A DNA stretch of 64,000 nucleotides from an uncultured Bacteroidales bacterium (GCA_902782465.1 CACZNH010000015.1:41720-105719), one strand, 5' to 3'; shown: positions 33,724-42,315, counted from the first letter of the stretch. Made by a program: numbers and translations. Notes: a model not told the origin generated them from the sequence alone.

Positions 33724-34266
33724 TTATTCTTCTTTCAACACATAGATGTCGGACAGATTGCGTGCCAGACCGTCGATGTCGAGTCCGTAGCCCAAAATGA
33801 ACTTGCGGGGGATTTCAAAGCCCACATATTCGGGAGGATTTCCCACCTCAAGAGCCTCGGGCTTGAAAAGCAGTGACACCATCTTGACCGACTTGGGATT
33901 ATACTTATCCAATTCTTGACGCAGCTTGACAGCAGTGAGACCGCTGTCGATGATGTCCTCAACAATCAGCACGTTGCGGCCAGTGATGTCCTCGCTGAAC
34001 CCCATCACCTGTTGCACCTCGCCCGTCGATTCCATACCTTCATAGGACTTCAATCGGACAAAGGTTATCTCAGCGTCTTGCAGATCGCAGGCACGGAACA
34101 GGTCGGCGGCAAAAACGAACGAGCCGGTGAGCACACACAGAAACAGTGCATTCTTGCCCTCGTAGTCACGGCTGATTTCAGCACCCAGGCGCTGCACTTG
34201 TTCTGCTATCGCATCACGTTTGATATAAGGCACAAACGTCAAGCCTTGATAAGTTACTTCTTCCAT
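33724..34266 (-). CDS. hpt: Hypoxanthine phosphoribosyltransferase
   Basis: 180 residues. The PRPP-binding loop VLIVEDIIDSGLTAVKL lies near residue 100, preceded by FLCVLTGSFVFAADLFR with the loop-I residues and FVRLKSYEGMESTGEVQ, the flexible loop. The C-terminal VGFEIPRKFILGYGLDIDGLARNLSDIYVL is the purine-binding hood. It salvages hypoxanthine and guanine with PRPP. The start at 34266 is chosen because it fits the family N-terminus and lies 24 bases after a -7 element; a longer frame upstream is AT-rich noncoding sequence. Confidence 0.95.
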   Translation of the reverse strand: MEEVTYQGLTFVPYIKRDAIAEQVQRLGAEISRDYEGKNALFLCVLTGSFVFAADLFRACDLQDAEITFVRLKSYEGMESTGEVQQVMGFSEDITGRNVLIVEDIIDSGLTAVKLRQELDKYNPKSVKMVSLLFKPEALEVGNPPEYVGFEIPRKFILGYGLDIDGLARNLSDIYVLKEE

Positions 34267-34290
34267 CGTTCTGTTTTGAATAATAAAATG

Positions 34291-34298
34291 CAAAGGTA
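34291..34298 (-). promoter_or_regulatory. -7 element TACCTTTG of hpt-adk
   Basis: Minus-strand TACCTTTGC, 24 bases before the hpt start. No TTG at the expected spacing. Confidence 0.55.
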
Positions 34299-34402
34299 GT
34301 GCAATAATCTTAATCTTGGCGATTTCATACCATTTTTTCCTTCGCCAATCGTCAGAATTCGTACAGCAATCGTATTGAAAAGCAAAAAAATCGTTAAATC
34401 CA

Positions 34403-34432
34403 TTGATTGACATGAAATAATGTGTACATTTG
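34403..34432 (+). promoter_or_regulatory. Promoter of the BspA-type LRR protein
   Basis: TTG at 34403-34405, 19-base spacer, TACATTTG at 34425-34432, 45 bases before the start. Divergent from the hpt promoter. Confidence 0.7.
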
Positions 34433-34477
34433 CGGGTTAAAACAGACAAAATATCAACATCAATACAGAAATACGAA

Positions 34478-36619
34478 ATGCGCAAATTGTTTTCACTCCT
34501 GCTGTTGACCGTTGCCAGCACACTGGCTTGTCAGGCCATTACAGCCGATGTAACACCAGGTGAACTTGCCCAAATTATTGGCGATGACACCAGCATCACA
34601 GAACTGGTGCTGACTGGCACGATGGACGCCCGTGATTTCCAATTTATCTCGGAGAACCTCAACAATCTAGCCACGCTGGACATGAGCCAGGTGACGATTG
34701 TGCCTTACAACAACAGCACTCCTGTCTATAGCACTTATGTCAATTATTACGCCAACGAGATTCCCCGCACGGCATTCTTCGGCAAGCCTCTGACATCTGT
34801 CGTCTTGCCCGCAGGCATCGAGGGTATCGGCTATGCAGCCTTTGCCGGCTGCGACCAGCTCCAGAGCGTTGTCCTGCCCGCCTCGGTGACATACATCGAG
34901 GACTATGCTTTTGCCGGTTCCGGCTTAACGAGCATTGATTTGCCTTCTGCCATTGTTTTTATGGGTGATGGCGTTTTCTCGCGTTGCACAGCTTTGACCT
35001 CTGCAACAATCAATTCCTCGGAAATCGGGGCATTTGCATTCCTGGGTGACATCGCACTTACCGAAGTGAACATCGGTACCAAGGTGGGTTATATCAACGA
35101 GGGCGCCTTTAACGGCTGTACAGCATTGACTACGGTCAATTTCGACCCCAAGTGCTCGATAGCCCGCATTGGCGACGAGGCCTTCATCAACTCGGGTCTT
35201 GAGACGCTGGACATCAAGTCTATCAAATTGTCAACCATCGGTGACTGGGCGTTGGCCCAGACACATCTGTCGAGCATCGAACTGACCGATGGCATGACGC
35301 ATCTGGGTGTTGGTGCTCTGGCTCACAACCCCTACCTGACCAGCGTGAAGCTGCCCAGCATCCGCTCTAGAGGTAACGGCACTGGTGGCAAAAAGGACAC
35401 TGAGAAACCTGAGTTAACTCCAAGTCTTTTCGGTGCCAAGGGTTCTATCCGCATTAATCCCACGCTGGAACGCATCAGCGCTTATACTTTTGCCGACGAC
35501 AGTCTGCTCAACGACAGCCAGCTGCTCAAGCGTGGCGTAAAGGTGATTGAGCCTTATGCTTTCTATAACAACAGTCTGGAGATGGATACCATGTACCTGC
35601 CTTCAACACTCGTATTCCTGGGTGACTCGGCCATGGCCGGTATGACTGGCATGCAGGTGCTCAAGACCGATGCCGAGAGCGTTCCCGAGGTGGGAATCGA
35701 TGTATGGGCAGGCGTGGACCAGCCTTCGATACCGCTCATCACCCCCAGTAAAGAAGCCACAGCCCTTTATCAGGAAGCCGACCAGTGGATGTACTTCTTC
35801 TTTGCTCCCAGCTACCTGCGTGGTGATGTGAACATGGATGGCGATGTCAACATTGCCGATATCACATCGCTCATCGACTATATCTTGAATGGTGAGGAAA
35901 CTGCAGAGCCGATTAATCTCCTGGCAGCAGATATGGACGAGGATGGCGTCATCGGCATCACGGATGTCACTGACTTGATTGACTATGTTGTCAACATGGT
36001 TTCCCTCATGACTCCAAACCAACGGAAAGATGAGTTGGAGCGCCGATTTGCCACGACAAGCGATGCGCTGATGATGGAACCGATTTCATTGAGGGCTGGC
36101 GAGACCCGCACCATTGACGTCATGCTGAACAATGACGAGCACGACTATACCGCACTGCAGTGCGATATCGTACTGCCTCACGGTGTGCAGCTGGTAGCCG
36201 CCAACGCCATTGAACGTGGACGCGACCACAACTGCTATAGCGTCAAGAATGTCAATGACGATAACGTTTACACCTTGATGGGTATATCTGACGCCAACAG
36301 CTTGTTTGCTGGTGACGAAGGCAAGATTCTGCGTCTCACGGTCACTGCCGGTGACGAGTTTGATGCCACTGCAGCCCAAGTTGAACTCAACAACATCATG
36401 CTCGTTACCGAAAAGAACTCGATTGTCCTTGCCGGCAGCACGATGACAAAACTCAACGAGAACACTGCTGTTGAGCAGTTGAACAACGACAGGCAGATTG
36501 CCAAGGTGACCTATGTCAACGTTTCGGGCCAGCAGAGCGAGAATCCCTTCGATGGCATGAACATCGTGGTGACCACCTACACCGACGGCACGACCTCGAC
36601 GGTTAAGGTCATCAAGTAA
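34478..36619 (+). CDS. Secreted BspA-type LRR protein with internal dockerin and cohesin-like domain
   Basis: 713 residues. Signal peptide MRKLFSLLLLTVASTLACQA; then BspA-type LRR_5 repeats (~90-410) such as GIEGIGYAAFAGCDQLQSVV and VGYINEGAFNGCTALTTVNF. Two dockerin loops sit unusually in the middle (~450-510): DVNMDGDVNIADITSLIDYI and DMDEDGVIGITDVTDLIDYV. After them comes a beta-rich segment (~530-665; EPISLRAGETRTIDVMLNN, YTALQCDIVLPHGVQLV, KILRLTVTAGDEF) that looks cohesin-like. The last ~40 residues (VTYVNVSGQQSENPFDGMNI then VVTTYTDG) match the tail of the 1413-residue protein at 56695-60936, suggesting a shared export or anchoring tail. BspA-type LRRs often bind host or matrix proteins; the ligand here is unknown. 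Confidence 0.82.
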   Translation: MRKLFSLLLLTVASTLACQAITADVTPGELAQIIGDDTSITELVLTGTMDARDFQFISENLNNLATLDMSQVTIVPYNNSTPVYSTYVNYYANEIPRTAFFGKPLTSVVLPAGIEGIGYAAFAGCDQLQSVVLPASVTYIEDYAFAGSGLTSIDLPSAIVFMGDGVFSRCTALTSATINSSEIGAFAFLGDIALTEVNIGTKVGYINEGAFNGCTALTTVNFDPKCSIARIGDEAFINSGLETLDIKSIKLSTIGDWALAQTHLSSIELTDGMTHLGVGALAHNPYLTSVKLPSIRSRGNGTGGKKDTEKPELTPSLFGAKGSIRINPTLERISAYTFADDSLLNDSQLLKRGVKVIEPYAFYNNSLEMDTMYLPSTLVFLGDSAMAGMTGMQVLKTDAESVPEVGIDVWAGVDQPSIPLITPSKEATALYQEADQWMYFFFAPSYLRGDVNMDGDVNIADITSLIDYILNGEETAEPINLLAADMDEDGVIGITDVTDLIDYVVNMVSLMTPNQRKDELERRFATTSDALMMEPISLRAGETRTIDVMLNNDEHDYTALQCDIVLPHGVQLVAANAIERGRDHNCYSVKNVNDDNVYTLMGISDANSLFAGDEGKILRLTVTAGDEFDATAAQVELNNIMLVTEKNSIVLAGSTMTKLNENTAVEQLNNDRQIAKVTYVNVSGQQSENPFDGMNIVVTTYTDGTTSTVKVIK

Positions 36620-36647
36620 GACATCGGTTTATCATTCTGATATCAAG

Positions 36648-36686
36648 AGCAGGGGCGCTTCACGAAGAGGCACCCCTGCTACTTTT
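36648..36686. terminator. Terminator between convergent genes
   Basis: AGCAGGGG pairs exactly with CCCCTGCT around a 17-base loop, followed by ACTTTT. It can serve both the LRR gene and the minus-strand SGNH gene. Confidence 0.72.
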
Positions 36687-36707
36687 ATCTTGTGACCTTG
36701 ATGACGG

Positions 36708-37730
36708 TCAGTCCTTCAGACTCTGCAAGCGCTCATAAACCTCGTCGGCAACCACCTGGGCGGCCTTGTAGGACCAGTGGGTATCGTTGTAGAGGTACAC
36801 GTCCTGTTCCCCTCGGTCAACCATGGGCTGGAGCACATCCTTGGCAATGACGATGTGGGGATCATTGTTGAAAATTGACTTGATTTTCTCGTTGGTCGCT
36901 TTCTCGGGATAAGGGTTGTCGACGATATACTGCTGGTAGAGGTCATACTTGTCGACAGGAACAAGCAGGACGAGGGTGAGATGCTTTTCCCGTGCCTTGT
37001 CGAGCAAGGCCTGATAGGTGGAGCGGATTGTGGGGATGTGGCTCTCGCTCATGTTGATGGTCTTGATGTCATCGACATAGAAGTAGAGTGTGCTGGGATG
37101 GTCGCTGGTGAAAAAGTCACGGTTGAGCTGTTTCTTGATGATGGGCGGCGTCATCAGTCCTGAGTTATAGACGATGAAGTCCCGCACACGCAACAGCGAC
37201 CACTCGTTAGGAGAACCCACAAGCTTTTCTTTCCCCTTGGAAGCCGCCACCAGTTCCTTCTTGGGGTTGAACCCCGTGAAGAATTCGTCAAACGCTCTCT
37301 CGACACACTCGACGATAAGCACCGACGCGTTAGTAGAATCTATCACGCCCAGGTCCATCATCTCGTAGGCAAAGGTCACGGGGCTGTAATACAGGTAACG
37401 GCCTGCATTGACAACCTTGAGACCTTTCAAAGCCAGGTAGTTCTGATAACCATCCCTGCCACGCTCCGAGAACGAGTCTCCGATGGTAATCACATCACAT
37501 TGAGCGTTACGCAGTTCATCAATATCAAAGACTGTCGTGAAAACCTGCTCTTCGGGAAAGTTCTTCTCAAGATTATCGTCATACTCGTGGCCAAAGGGAA
37601 TGAACGCCAGACGTCCGATATCGCCCGTCACATTGGGGCAGATAATTAAGGTGAAATAGCACACGCCTGCCACAGCAAGCAGCCAGACAGGCAAGAGCGT
37701 ATAAGTTATTTTTTTCAGGAACTTTTTCAT
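36708..37730 (-). CDS. SGNH-fold AlgJ/AlgX-like acetylation partner
   Basis: 340 residues. One N-terminal membrane anchor (residues ~8-30) and an extracytoplasmic SGNH-like domain. The GDS block is DVITIGDSFSERG near residue 80; the Asp/His pair appears near the C-terminus as YLYNDTHWSYKAAQVVADEV, the D-x-H-W form seen in AlgJ/AlgX/DltD-type proteins. Such proteins take acyl groups delivered by an MBOAT channel and attach them to a surface glycan. The partner MBOAT gene lies six bases upstream in the same operon, which strongly supports this role. The glycan is not identified. Confidence 0.85.
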   Translation of the reverse strand: MKKFLKKITYTLLPVWLLAVAGVCYFTLIICPNVTGDIGRLAFIPFGHEYDDNLEKNFPEEQVFTTVFDIDELRNAQCDVITIGDSFSERGRDGYQNYLALKGLKVVNAGRYLYYSPVTFAYEMMDLGVIDSTNASVLIVECVERAFDEFFTGFNPKKELVAASKGKEKLVGSPNEWSLLRVRDFIVYNSGLMTPPIIKKQLNRDFFTSDHPSTLYFYVDDIKTINMSESHIPTIRSTYQALLDKAREKHLTLVLLVPVDKYDLYQQYIVDNPYPEKATNEKIKSIFNNDPHIVIAKDVLQPMVDRGEQDVYLYNDTHWSYKAAQVVADEVYERLQSLKD

Positions 37731-37736
37731 CGTCTT

Positions 37737-39185
37737 CTAGAATTGGAAATAGATGAATGTTTGAACCTGTCCCGCCATGAAAAACATCGCCAACAGGATG
37801 CACACATACAGCAGATAGCGGACAGCAGTAAACTTGAGCACACCCCGTGCCGGGTCGAGTTGCAGGGCGTGCTGCTTGTCGCGCTGCAACCACTCCACCA
37901 GCAGCACGATGAGACCCATGTACAGTCCCTTCCTGCCATAGATGACAAACGGGCCGTCGAACAAAGTCGCAAACATGTGCCCAATGAAATGCACCGCCTG
38001 ATTCATGTCCTCGCAGCGGAAGATAATCCATCCGATGACCGCCAAGACAAAGGTTATCACCATTTGCAGCAGTTCTTTCAGGCTTGGCAGCCAACGGCCT
38101 GCAGCTACTGCCGGTTTCTTCTTGGAGCTGATACCTAACACATTGTATATAATCAGTAAGACGGCATGATAGAGTCCCCAACAGATGAATGTCCAGTTGG
38201 CACCGTGCCACAGGCCACTGACGGCCCAAACAATCAGCACGTTGGCCATCATGCGTCCACGTCCGCAGCGGTTACCGCCCAAGGGGATGTAGATGTAGTC
38301 GCGGAACCAGGACGTCAGCGAGATGTGCCAGCGCCGCCAAAACTCGGGAATGTCACGTGAGAAATACGGGAAATTGAAATTGCGCATCAGGTTGAACCCG
38401 AAGAGCCGGGCACACCCGATAGCGATGTCACTGTAGCCCGAAAAGTCGCAGTAGATTTGCAGGGTGAACATGACGCCGAGCAGGAACACGCTCATGCCAG
38501 ACAAGGAGTCATAGGCATTCCACATGTTGTTGACCACCGTGGCGCAGTTATCGGCAACAACGAGTTTCTTGAGAAAGCCCCACAGCATCTGACGCAGGCC
38601 GTCAACGGCACGGGCATAATCAAAGTACCGCTCGCGCTGGAACTGCGGCAGCAGGTTGGTGGCACGCTCGATGGGGCCAGCCACCAATTGCGGGAAGAAA
38701 CTGATGTAGGCACAGAACTCTATGATGTCATGTGTGGCACGAATCTGGCGACGGTAAACGTCGATGGTGTAGCTCAGCGCCTGGAAGGTATAGAAACTGA
38801 TACCCACGGGCAGGATGATGTCGGTCGTCACCCAGTCGAGATGATAGCCCGTCATCGAGTGCACCAGCAGGTCCAGATTCTCGACAAAGAAGTTGAAATA
38901 CTTAAAGTAACCCAATATCAACAGGTTGACCACGATATTGGCGGCACTGACAAGGCGCTGGCGCACCCTGTTGCCCTCATTGCGCTCGATGAGCAGTCCA
39001 CTGGCATAGCTGCACACCGACGTCAACACTATCAATCCGAGGAAGCGCCAATCCCACCAGCCGTAGAAGACGTAGCTGGCCGCGATGACCAGCAGATTCT
39101 GCCAACGTCGCTCACGAAAGACGAACCAATAGAGCAGGAACACTATCGGCAGGAATATCAGGAATTGGAATGAGTTAAACAGCAT
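37737..39185 (-). CDS. AlgI-type MBOAT O-acyltransferase
   Basis: 482 residues, about ten to twelve membrane segments. The N-terminus MLFNSFQFLIFLPIVFLLYW is the AlgI/DltB hallmark, which is why 39185 is preferred over the ATG four codons earlier. Other family blocks are PVGISFYTFQALSYTIDVYR, FSGYSDIAIGCARLFGFNLM, NFNFPYFSRDIPEFWRRWHI and the catalytic-His region VSGLWHGANWTFICWG. The protein moves acyl groups, usually acetyl, across the membrane for transfer to a polysaccharide by the SGNH protein encoded next. Genes for a GT2 enzyme and a polytopic protein lie upstream, so the set probably decorates a surface glycan. Confidence 0.93.
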   Translation of the reverse strand: MLFNSFQFLIFLPIVFLLYWFVFRERRWQNLLVIAASYVFYGWWDWRFLGLIVLTSVCSYASGLLIERNEGNRVRQRLVSAANIVVNLLILGYFKYFNFFVENLDLLVHSMTGYHLDWVTTDIILPVGISFYTFQALSYTIDVYRRQIRATHDIIEFCAYISFFPQLVAGPIERATNLLPQFQRERYFDYARAVDGLRQMLWGFLKKLVVADNCATVVNNMWNAYDSLSGMSVFLLGVMFTLQIYCDFSGYSDIAIGCARLFGFNLMRNFNFPYFSRDIPEFWRRWHISLTSWFRDYIYIPLGGNRCGRGRMMANVLIVWAVSGLWHGANWTFICWGLYHAVLLIIYNVLGISSKKKPAVAAGRWLPSLKELLQMVITFVLAVIGWIIFRCEDMNQAVHFIGHMFATLFDGPFVIYGRKGLYMGLIVLLVEWLQRDKQHALQLDPARGVLKFTAVRYLLYVCILLAMFFMAGQVQTFIYFQF

Positions 39186-39204
39186 AATCAGTTTCAATTA
39201 TTTA

Positions 39205-39272
39205 AAACTACGAATTGCGTTAATTATACCAATCAGTTTGCTAATTCGCTAAATTCGTGTAATTCGTAGTTT
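39205..39272. repeat. Dispersed palindrome AAACTACGAATT, copy 2
   Basis: AAACTACGAATT at the left pairs with AATTCGTAGTTT at the right, as in 33045-33112. Its right part overlaps the last codons and stop of the GT2 gene, which ends at 39249, so the repeat supplies the C-terminal residues. Confidence 0.72.
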
Positions 39273-40199
39273 GTTTTCTGATGCCATGTCATAGTGCATC
39301 AGCATGAGTTCATATTGTTTCCAATGGTTACGGGTGATGACCTCCAGAATAACGCCTGCAACCCACAGCAGCATGGCGAGCAAGGCGATGAATCCGCTGA
39401 CAATCAGTGTCGGGAAACGCGGCACCAGACCCGTCTGGAAATATTCGATAAACACAGGCGTCACCATGACCACAGCTATGACCATCAGCACTGCGGCGAT
39501 GATGGTGAACAGGCGCAGAGGGCGGTGTTGCCCGAACAGCGCCAATGCCATCTTCAAGGCACGGTATCCGTCGCCGAAGGTGTTCAGCTTGGAGTGGCTG
39601 CCGTCGGGACGTTCACAGTAATCCACGGGCATTGAATCCACCTTAAAACTGTGTTCCAATGCATGCACAGTCATCTCGGTCTCCACCTCAAAGCCCTGTG
39701 AGCGCAAGGGGAAATTCTTGACAAAGCGGCGGCTCAACGCCCTGTAACCCGTGAGGATGTCCTGCACGTCGCTGCGGCACATCCAGTTCACCAGCCGTCT
39801 CATCAGCCTGTTTCCCGAATTATGAAAAGGTCGCTGGTTCACAGCAAAATAAGTGGACGATAAGCGGTCTCCGATGACCATATCACAGCCGTCGTTCAGC
39901 ACCTTGTCACACAGGGAGGCAGCCTGAGCGGCAGGATAGGTCGCATCACCGTCAACCATCAGGTAACAGTCGGCATCGACAGTATTGAACAGCGTGCGCA
40001 GCATGTTGCCCTTGCCCTGGCGATGCTCAGCAATGACGGTAGCTCCAGCAGCACGGGCAACATCGGCAGTGCCGTCATGCGAATTATTGTCGCCGACCAC
40101 AATCTGTGCATCGGGCAAGGCCTTCTGGAAATCTTTCACCACCTGTCCGATGGTGCCGGCCTCGTTATAGCAAGGTATGATTACTGCAATGCGATTCAT
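39249..40199 (-). CDS. GT2 glycosyltransferase with two C-terminal membrane helices
   Basis: 316 residues. The GT-A domain starts IAVIIPCYNEAGTIGQVV and has DNNSHDGTADVARAAG and the DxD-type VDGDATYPA. It also shows ILTGYRALSRRFVKNFP and FEVETEMTVHALEHSF, which are typical of dolichyl/polyprenyl-phosphate sugar synthases. Two membrane helices follow (about residues 232-258 and 268-292). The enzyme would load a sugar onto a polyprenyl phosphate at the inner membrane for use outside. A polytopic protein of unknown family is encoded 18 bases upstream. The C-terminal residues ENKLRITRI come partly from the dispersed palindrome at 39205-39272, so the original end may have been altered. Confidence 0.9.
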   Translation of the reverse strand: MNRIAVIIPCYNEAGTIGQVVKDFQKALPDAQIVVGDNNSHDGTADVARAAGATVIAEHRQGKGNMLRTLFNTVDADCYLMVDGDATYPAAQAASLCDKVLNDGCDMVIGDRLSSTYFAVNQRPFHNSGNRLMRRLVNWMCRSDVQDILTGYRALSRRFVKNFPLRSQGFEVETEMTVHALEHSFKVDSMPVDYCERPDGSHSKLNTFGDGYRALKMALALFGQHRPLRLFTIIAAVLMVIAVVMVTPVFIEYFQTGLVPRFPTLIVSGFIALLAMLLWVAGVILEVITRNHWKQYELMLMHYDMASENKLRITRI

Positions 40200-40217
40200 T
40201 TCTTTAGTTTTTAGACT

Positions 40218-41432
40218 TTAGGGGGTTGAATTAACTTCGGACTCCCGTTGATGGAAAAGGTAGAGCAGCACGCCAATGAACAGCACGACGAATGTGCGCC
40301 AGGTGAAATGCAGATGATGCCAAGTGTGCTCCAGCAGCACCAGCACCCACACGAAGCTGGAGGCCGCCAACAGCAGCATCCAGCCGTTGCTCTTCAGCGC
40401 CTGCAGGGCATTACCCAACAACCATGATATCACTGCCGTGAGCAGCGATACAAGCGCCAGAAGCGATAACGTCCTCGTCAGGCTCCATCTCATGAAGTCT
40501 TGCTCTCCGTGTCCAACCGTGCGCTGTGTGACGGCGCCCATGGCATCTCCAAAGACGTCAAAGTCCGTCACCAGCCATGCCAGCAGCCATTTCGTGCCCC
40601 ACAATAAGGCATAGCCAGCCAACCAGGCCAACGCCATCACAATCATCGTGCGGCAGGCATCATCAGGACGGCGAAAGAGCATATATACCATCAGGGGCAC
40701 CGCCATCGCCACCATGGGCGTGGTCAGCAGGTCCATAAATGCCGTCACGCCGCCAATGATGAAAAACAGCACCATAGCATTACCTCGACAACCCGTCGGC
40801 TTGTCCCATAGCAGGATAAGCAACGAGGCGGCAAGCGCGATGACAAACGTGGGCATATAGTTCAGGCACAACGGCACAGTGGGCACCATCACTGCCGCCA
40901 GGGGCAGTGTGATGATGAGCGCATCGCCGATACCTAGCCGCTTGATCACAACGACCATCGTCACAATCAGCAACAACGTGATTAGCAACACGTTAAATAT
41001 CCTGATACCACGCATTGTGGTGACACACAACAGGGGACGCAACAAGCACTGGCTGCCGTGCCAATAGCGGCTGTAAACGACCGGTTGAAGCCGGGGATTG
41101 TCGGGGTCGCTCAGGAGTGTCTTCATGCCCGCTACAGGCGACGCATCGGCCATGAAAAACCTGTTTTCCATCGCTGACTGCAGCGGACGGTTCTCGTCAG
41201 AGCAATAGGCGATGTCCAGCATCAGGCACTCGGTGAACACCCCGATGATGTAAGGCTTGAAAAAGCCTACCTGCCAAGTAAACTTCTGGCCGTCCTCCAC
41301 CACCTCGGCTACCGACTGACGCACATTACCCTCAATCGCATCGCGAGGGATGAGCGATGTCGCCACTACCGCCCCCGTGAACAGGAGCAACAGTACCAAA
41401 TAGCTCAACAATATGCGCCCAGCCAATCTCAT
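40218..41432 (-). CDS. Polytopic membrane protein of unknown family
   Basis: 404 residues, about ten hydrophobic helices. The first helix (residues ~6-26) is followed by an extracytoplasmic loop of roughly 110 residues containing ENRFFMADASPVAGMKTL and PDNPRLQPVVYSRYWHGSQC, then closely packed helices to the C-terminus. The layout, a long first loop and many helices, recalls GT-C glycosyltransferases or DUF6056-type proteins, but no firm family motif is seen. Its place directly before a GT2 polyprenyl-phosphate sugar synthase suggests that it could use the lipid-linked sugar; this is inference. The start overlaps the stop of a 34-residue protein by four bases. Confidence 0.75.
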   Translation of the reverse strand: MRLAGRILLSYLVLLLLFTGAVVATSLIPRDAIEGNVRQSVAEVVEDGQKFTWQVGFFKPYIIGVFTECLMLDIAYCSDENRPLQSAMENRFFMADASPVAGMKTLLSDPDNPRLQPVVYSRYWHGSQCLLRPLLCVTTMRGIRIFNVLLITLLLIVTMVVVIKRLGIGDALIITLPLAAVMVPTVPLCLNYMPTFVIALAASLLILLWDKPTGCRGNAMVLFFIIGGVTAFMDLLTTPMVAMAVPLMVYMLFRRPDDACRTMIVMALAWLAGYALLWGTKWLLAWLVTDFDVFGDAMGAVTQRTVGHGEQDFMRWSLTRTLSLLALVSLLTAVISWLLGNALQALKSNGWMLLLAASSFVWVLVLLEHTWHHLHFTWRTFVVLFIGVLLYLFHQRESEVNSTP

Positions 41433-41533
41433 CTTTTCTTAGCTTCTTTCTTTGCTTTCTTATGGGCCTTCTTTTTTTCTTTCATCGATTTACTGACTGA
41501 ATCATCTAAACGAAATGACTTGTATCGGTCCAT
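41429..41533 (-). CDS. 34-residue lysine-rich small protein
   Basis: The protein starts MDRYKSFRLDDSVSKSM and ends in a run of Lys/Ala/Glu (KAHKKAKKEAKKR), with about 14 lysines. ATG at 41533; its TGA overlaps the ATG of the polytopic membrane protein (ATGA, 41432-41429), so the two are translationally coupled. A promoter-like sequence lies about 40 bases upstream. No known family is recognised. A basic peptide of this kind could bind the membrane surface or nucleic acid, or it could be a leader that controls the downstream gene. Confidence 0.6.
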   Translation of the reverse strand: MDRYKSFRLDDSVSKSMKEKKKAHKKAKKEAKKR

Positions 41534-41572
41534 AATACAACTTTTTCATACCGAGATGATTATGTTTTGTCA

Positions 41573-41605
41573 CAAAAATAGTGCATTTGTCACATATCCA
41601 CTCAA
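41573..41605 (-). promoter_or_regulatory. Possible promoter of the surface-glycan cluster
   Basis: Minus-strand TTG (41605-41603), 22-base spacer, TATTTTTG (41580-41573), 39 bases before the small-protein start. Confidence 0.45.
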
Positions 41606-41610
41606 GGCAA

Positions 41611-41955
41611 TTAAAGCACTGCTGCCACGCGTCTGATACGTTTGAGTTTTTCCATAAAGGACTCATCACGCTCAGCCATCATCATATCATATTCGTTTTG
41701 CATGGCCAGCAGGGGGGCTGCATCAATGCCTAATGCTGCCTCCATCATCATAGCCATCTCTAAATTAAGGGCTCGTTTACCATTAAGCACTTCGTTTAAA
41801 GACGAATAGGATATGTCAATCTTTTTTGCCAGTCCACGCTGTGAAATTCCTCTAAACGCCAACTCATCTTTCAAGACTTCGCCTGGATGAGTAGGCTGAG
41901 AGGGTTTCAGGTTATTGGCTATCATCTGTGGATTCACGCCTTCAATTGTAATCAT
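41611..41955 (-). CDS. higA: HigA-type antitoxin
   Basis: 114 residues. The N-terminal PTHPGEVLKDELAFRGISQR is the HigA signature. The helix-turn-helix follows with LAKKIDISYSSLNEVLNGKR and LNLEMAMMMEAALGIDA. The C-terminus is a basic helix (FMEKLKRIRRVAAVL). HigA neutralises the HigB mRNase and represses its own operon. The gene lies 16 bases after higB on the same strand, the usual higBA order (toxin first). An internal ATG at 41925 is an alternative start. Confidence 0.92.
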   Translation of the reverse strand: MITIEGVNPQMIANNLKPSQPTHPGEVLKDELAFRGISQRGLAKKIDISYSSLNEVLNGKRALNLEMAMMMEAALGIDAAPLLAMQNEYDMMMAERDESFMEKLKRIRRVAAVL

Positions 41956-41971
41956 AACGATGTACCTCCTT

Positions 41972-42277
41972 TTATTTCAATTCTATGATGTTACAGATGG
42001 TTGCAATATGCTTTCCGTTCTCCATCCCTTCGGTAAACTCGATACGGCATTGGTCATTTACTCTAACTGATGAGATACCTTCTTTATCGCCATGCAGTTT
42101 CTCGTAATGCAAAGAGCCATACTTGACAAGGCCAAGAACATTTTCAACCTGTTTCATGATGTTAACCACTTTAACATATTTAGTGACAATCTGAGGCTGA
42201 ATACGATGCTTCTTGTCGCTAGTCTTGCCCGTGACATAAAGCTCTTGAAGGTATGGATGAACAAAAGTAACTATCAT
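41972..42277 (-). CDS. higB: HigB-type RelE-family toxin
   Basis: 101 residues, the normal length for a HigB/RelE toxin, a ribosome-dependent mRNase. The fold shows an N-terminal strand (MIVTFVHPYLQELY), a helical pair with LGLVKYGSLHYEKL, then SSVRVNDQCRIEFTEGMENG with the Arg residues expected at the active site and a final strand HIATICNIIELK. The start at 42277 lies only seven bases after a canonical -7 element, so the message would be almost leaderless. The pair sits between the surface-glycan operon and namZ, with no nearby plasmid or phage genes. Confidence 0.87.
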   Translation of the reverse strand: MIVTFVHPYLQELYVTGKTSDKKHRIQPQIVTKYVKVVNIMKQVENVLGLVKYGSLHYEKLHGDKEGISSVRVNDQCRIEFTEGMENGKHIATICNIIELK

Positions 42278-42284
42278 TTCGCTG

Positions 42285-42315
42285 CAAAGATAAGACAAAA
42301 ATCCAATGTTCGCAA
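42285..42315 (-). promoter_or_regulatory. Promoter of higBA
   Basis: Minus-strand TTG (42315-42313), 20-base spacer, TATCTTTG (42292-42285), seven bases before the higB ATG. HigA probably binds here, although no clear palindrome was defined. Confidence 0.68.
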
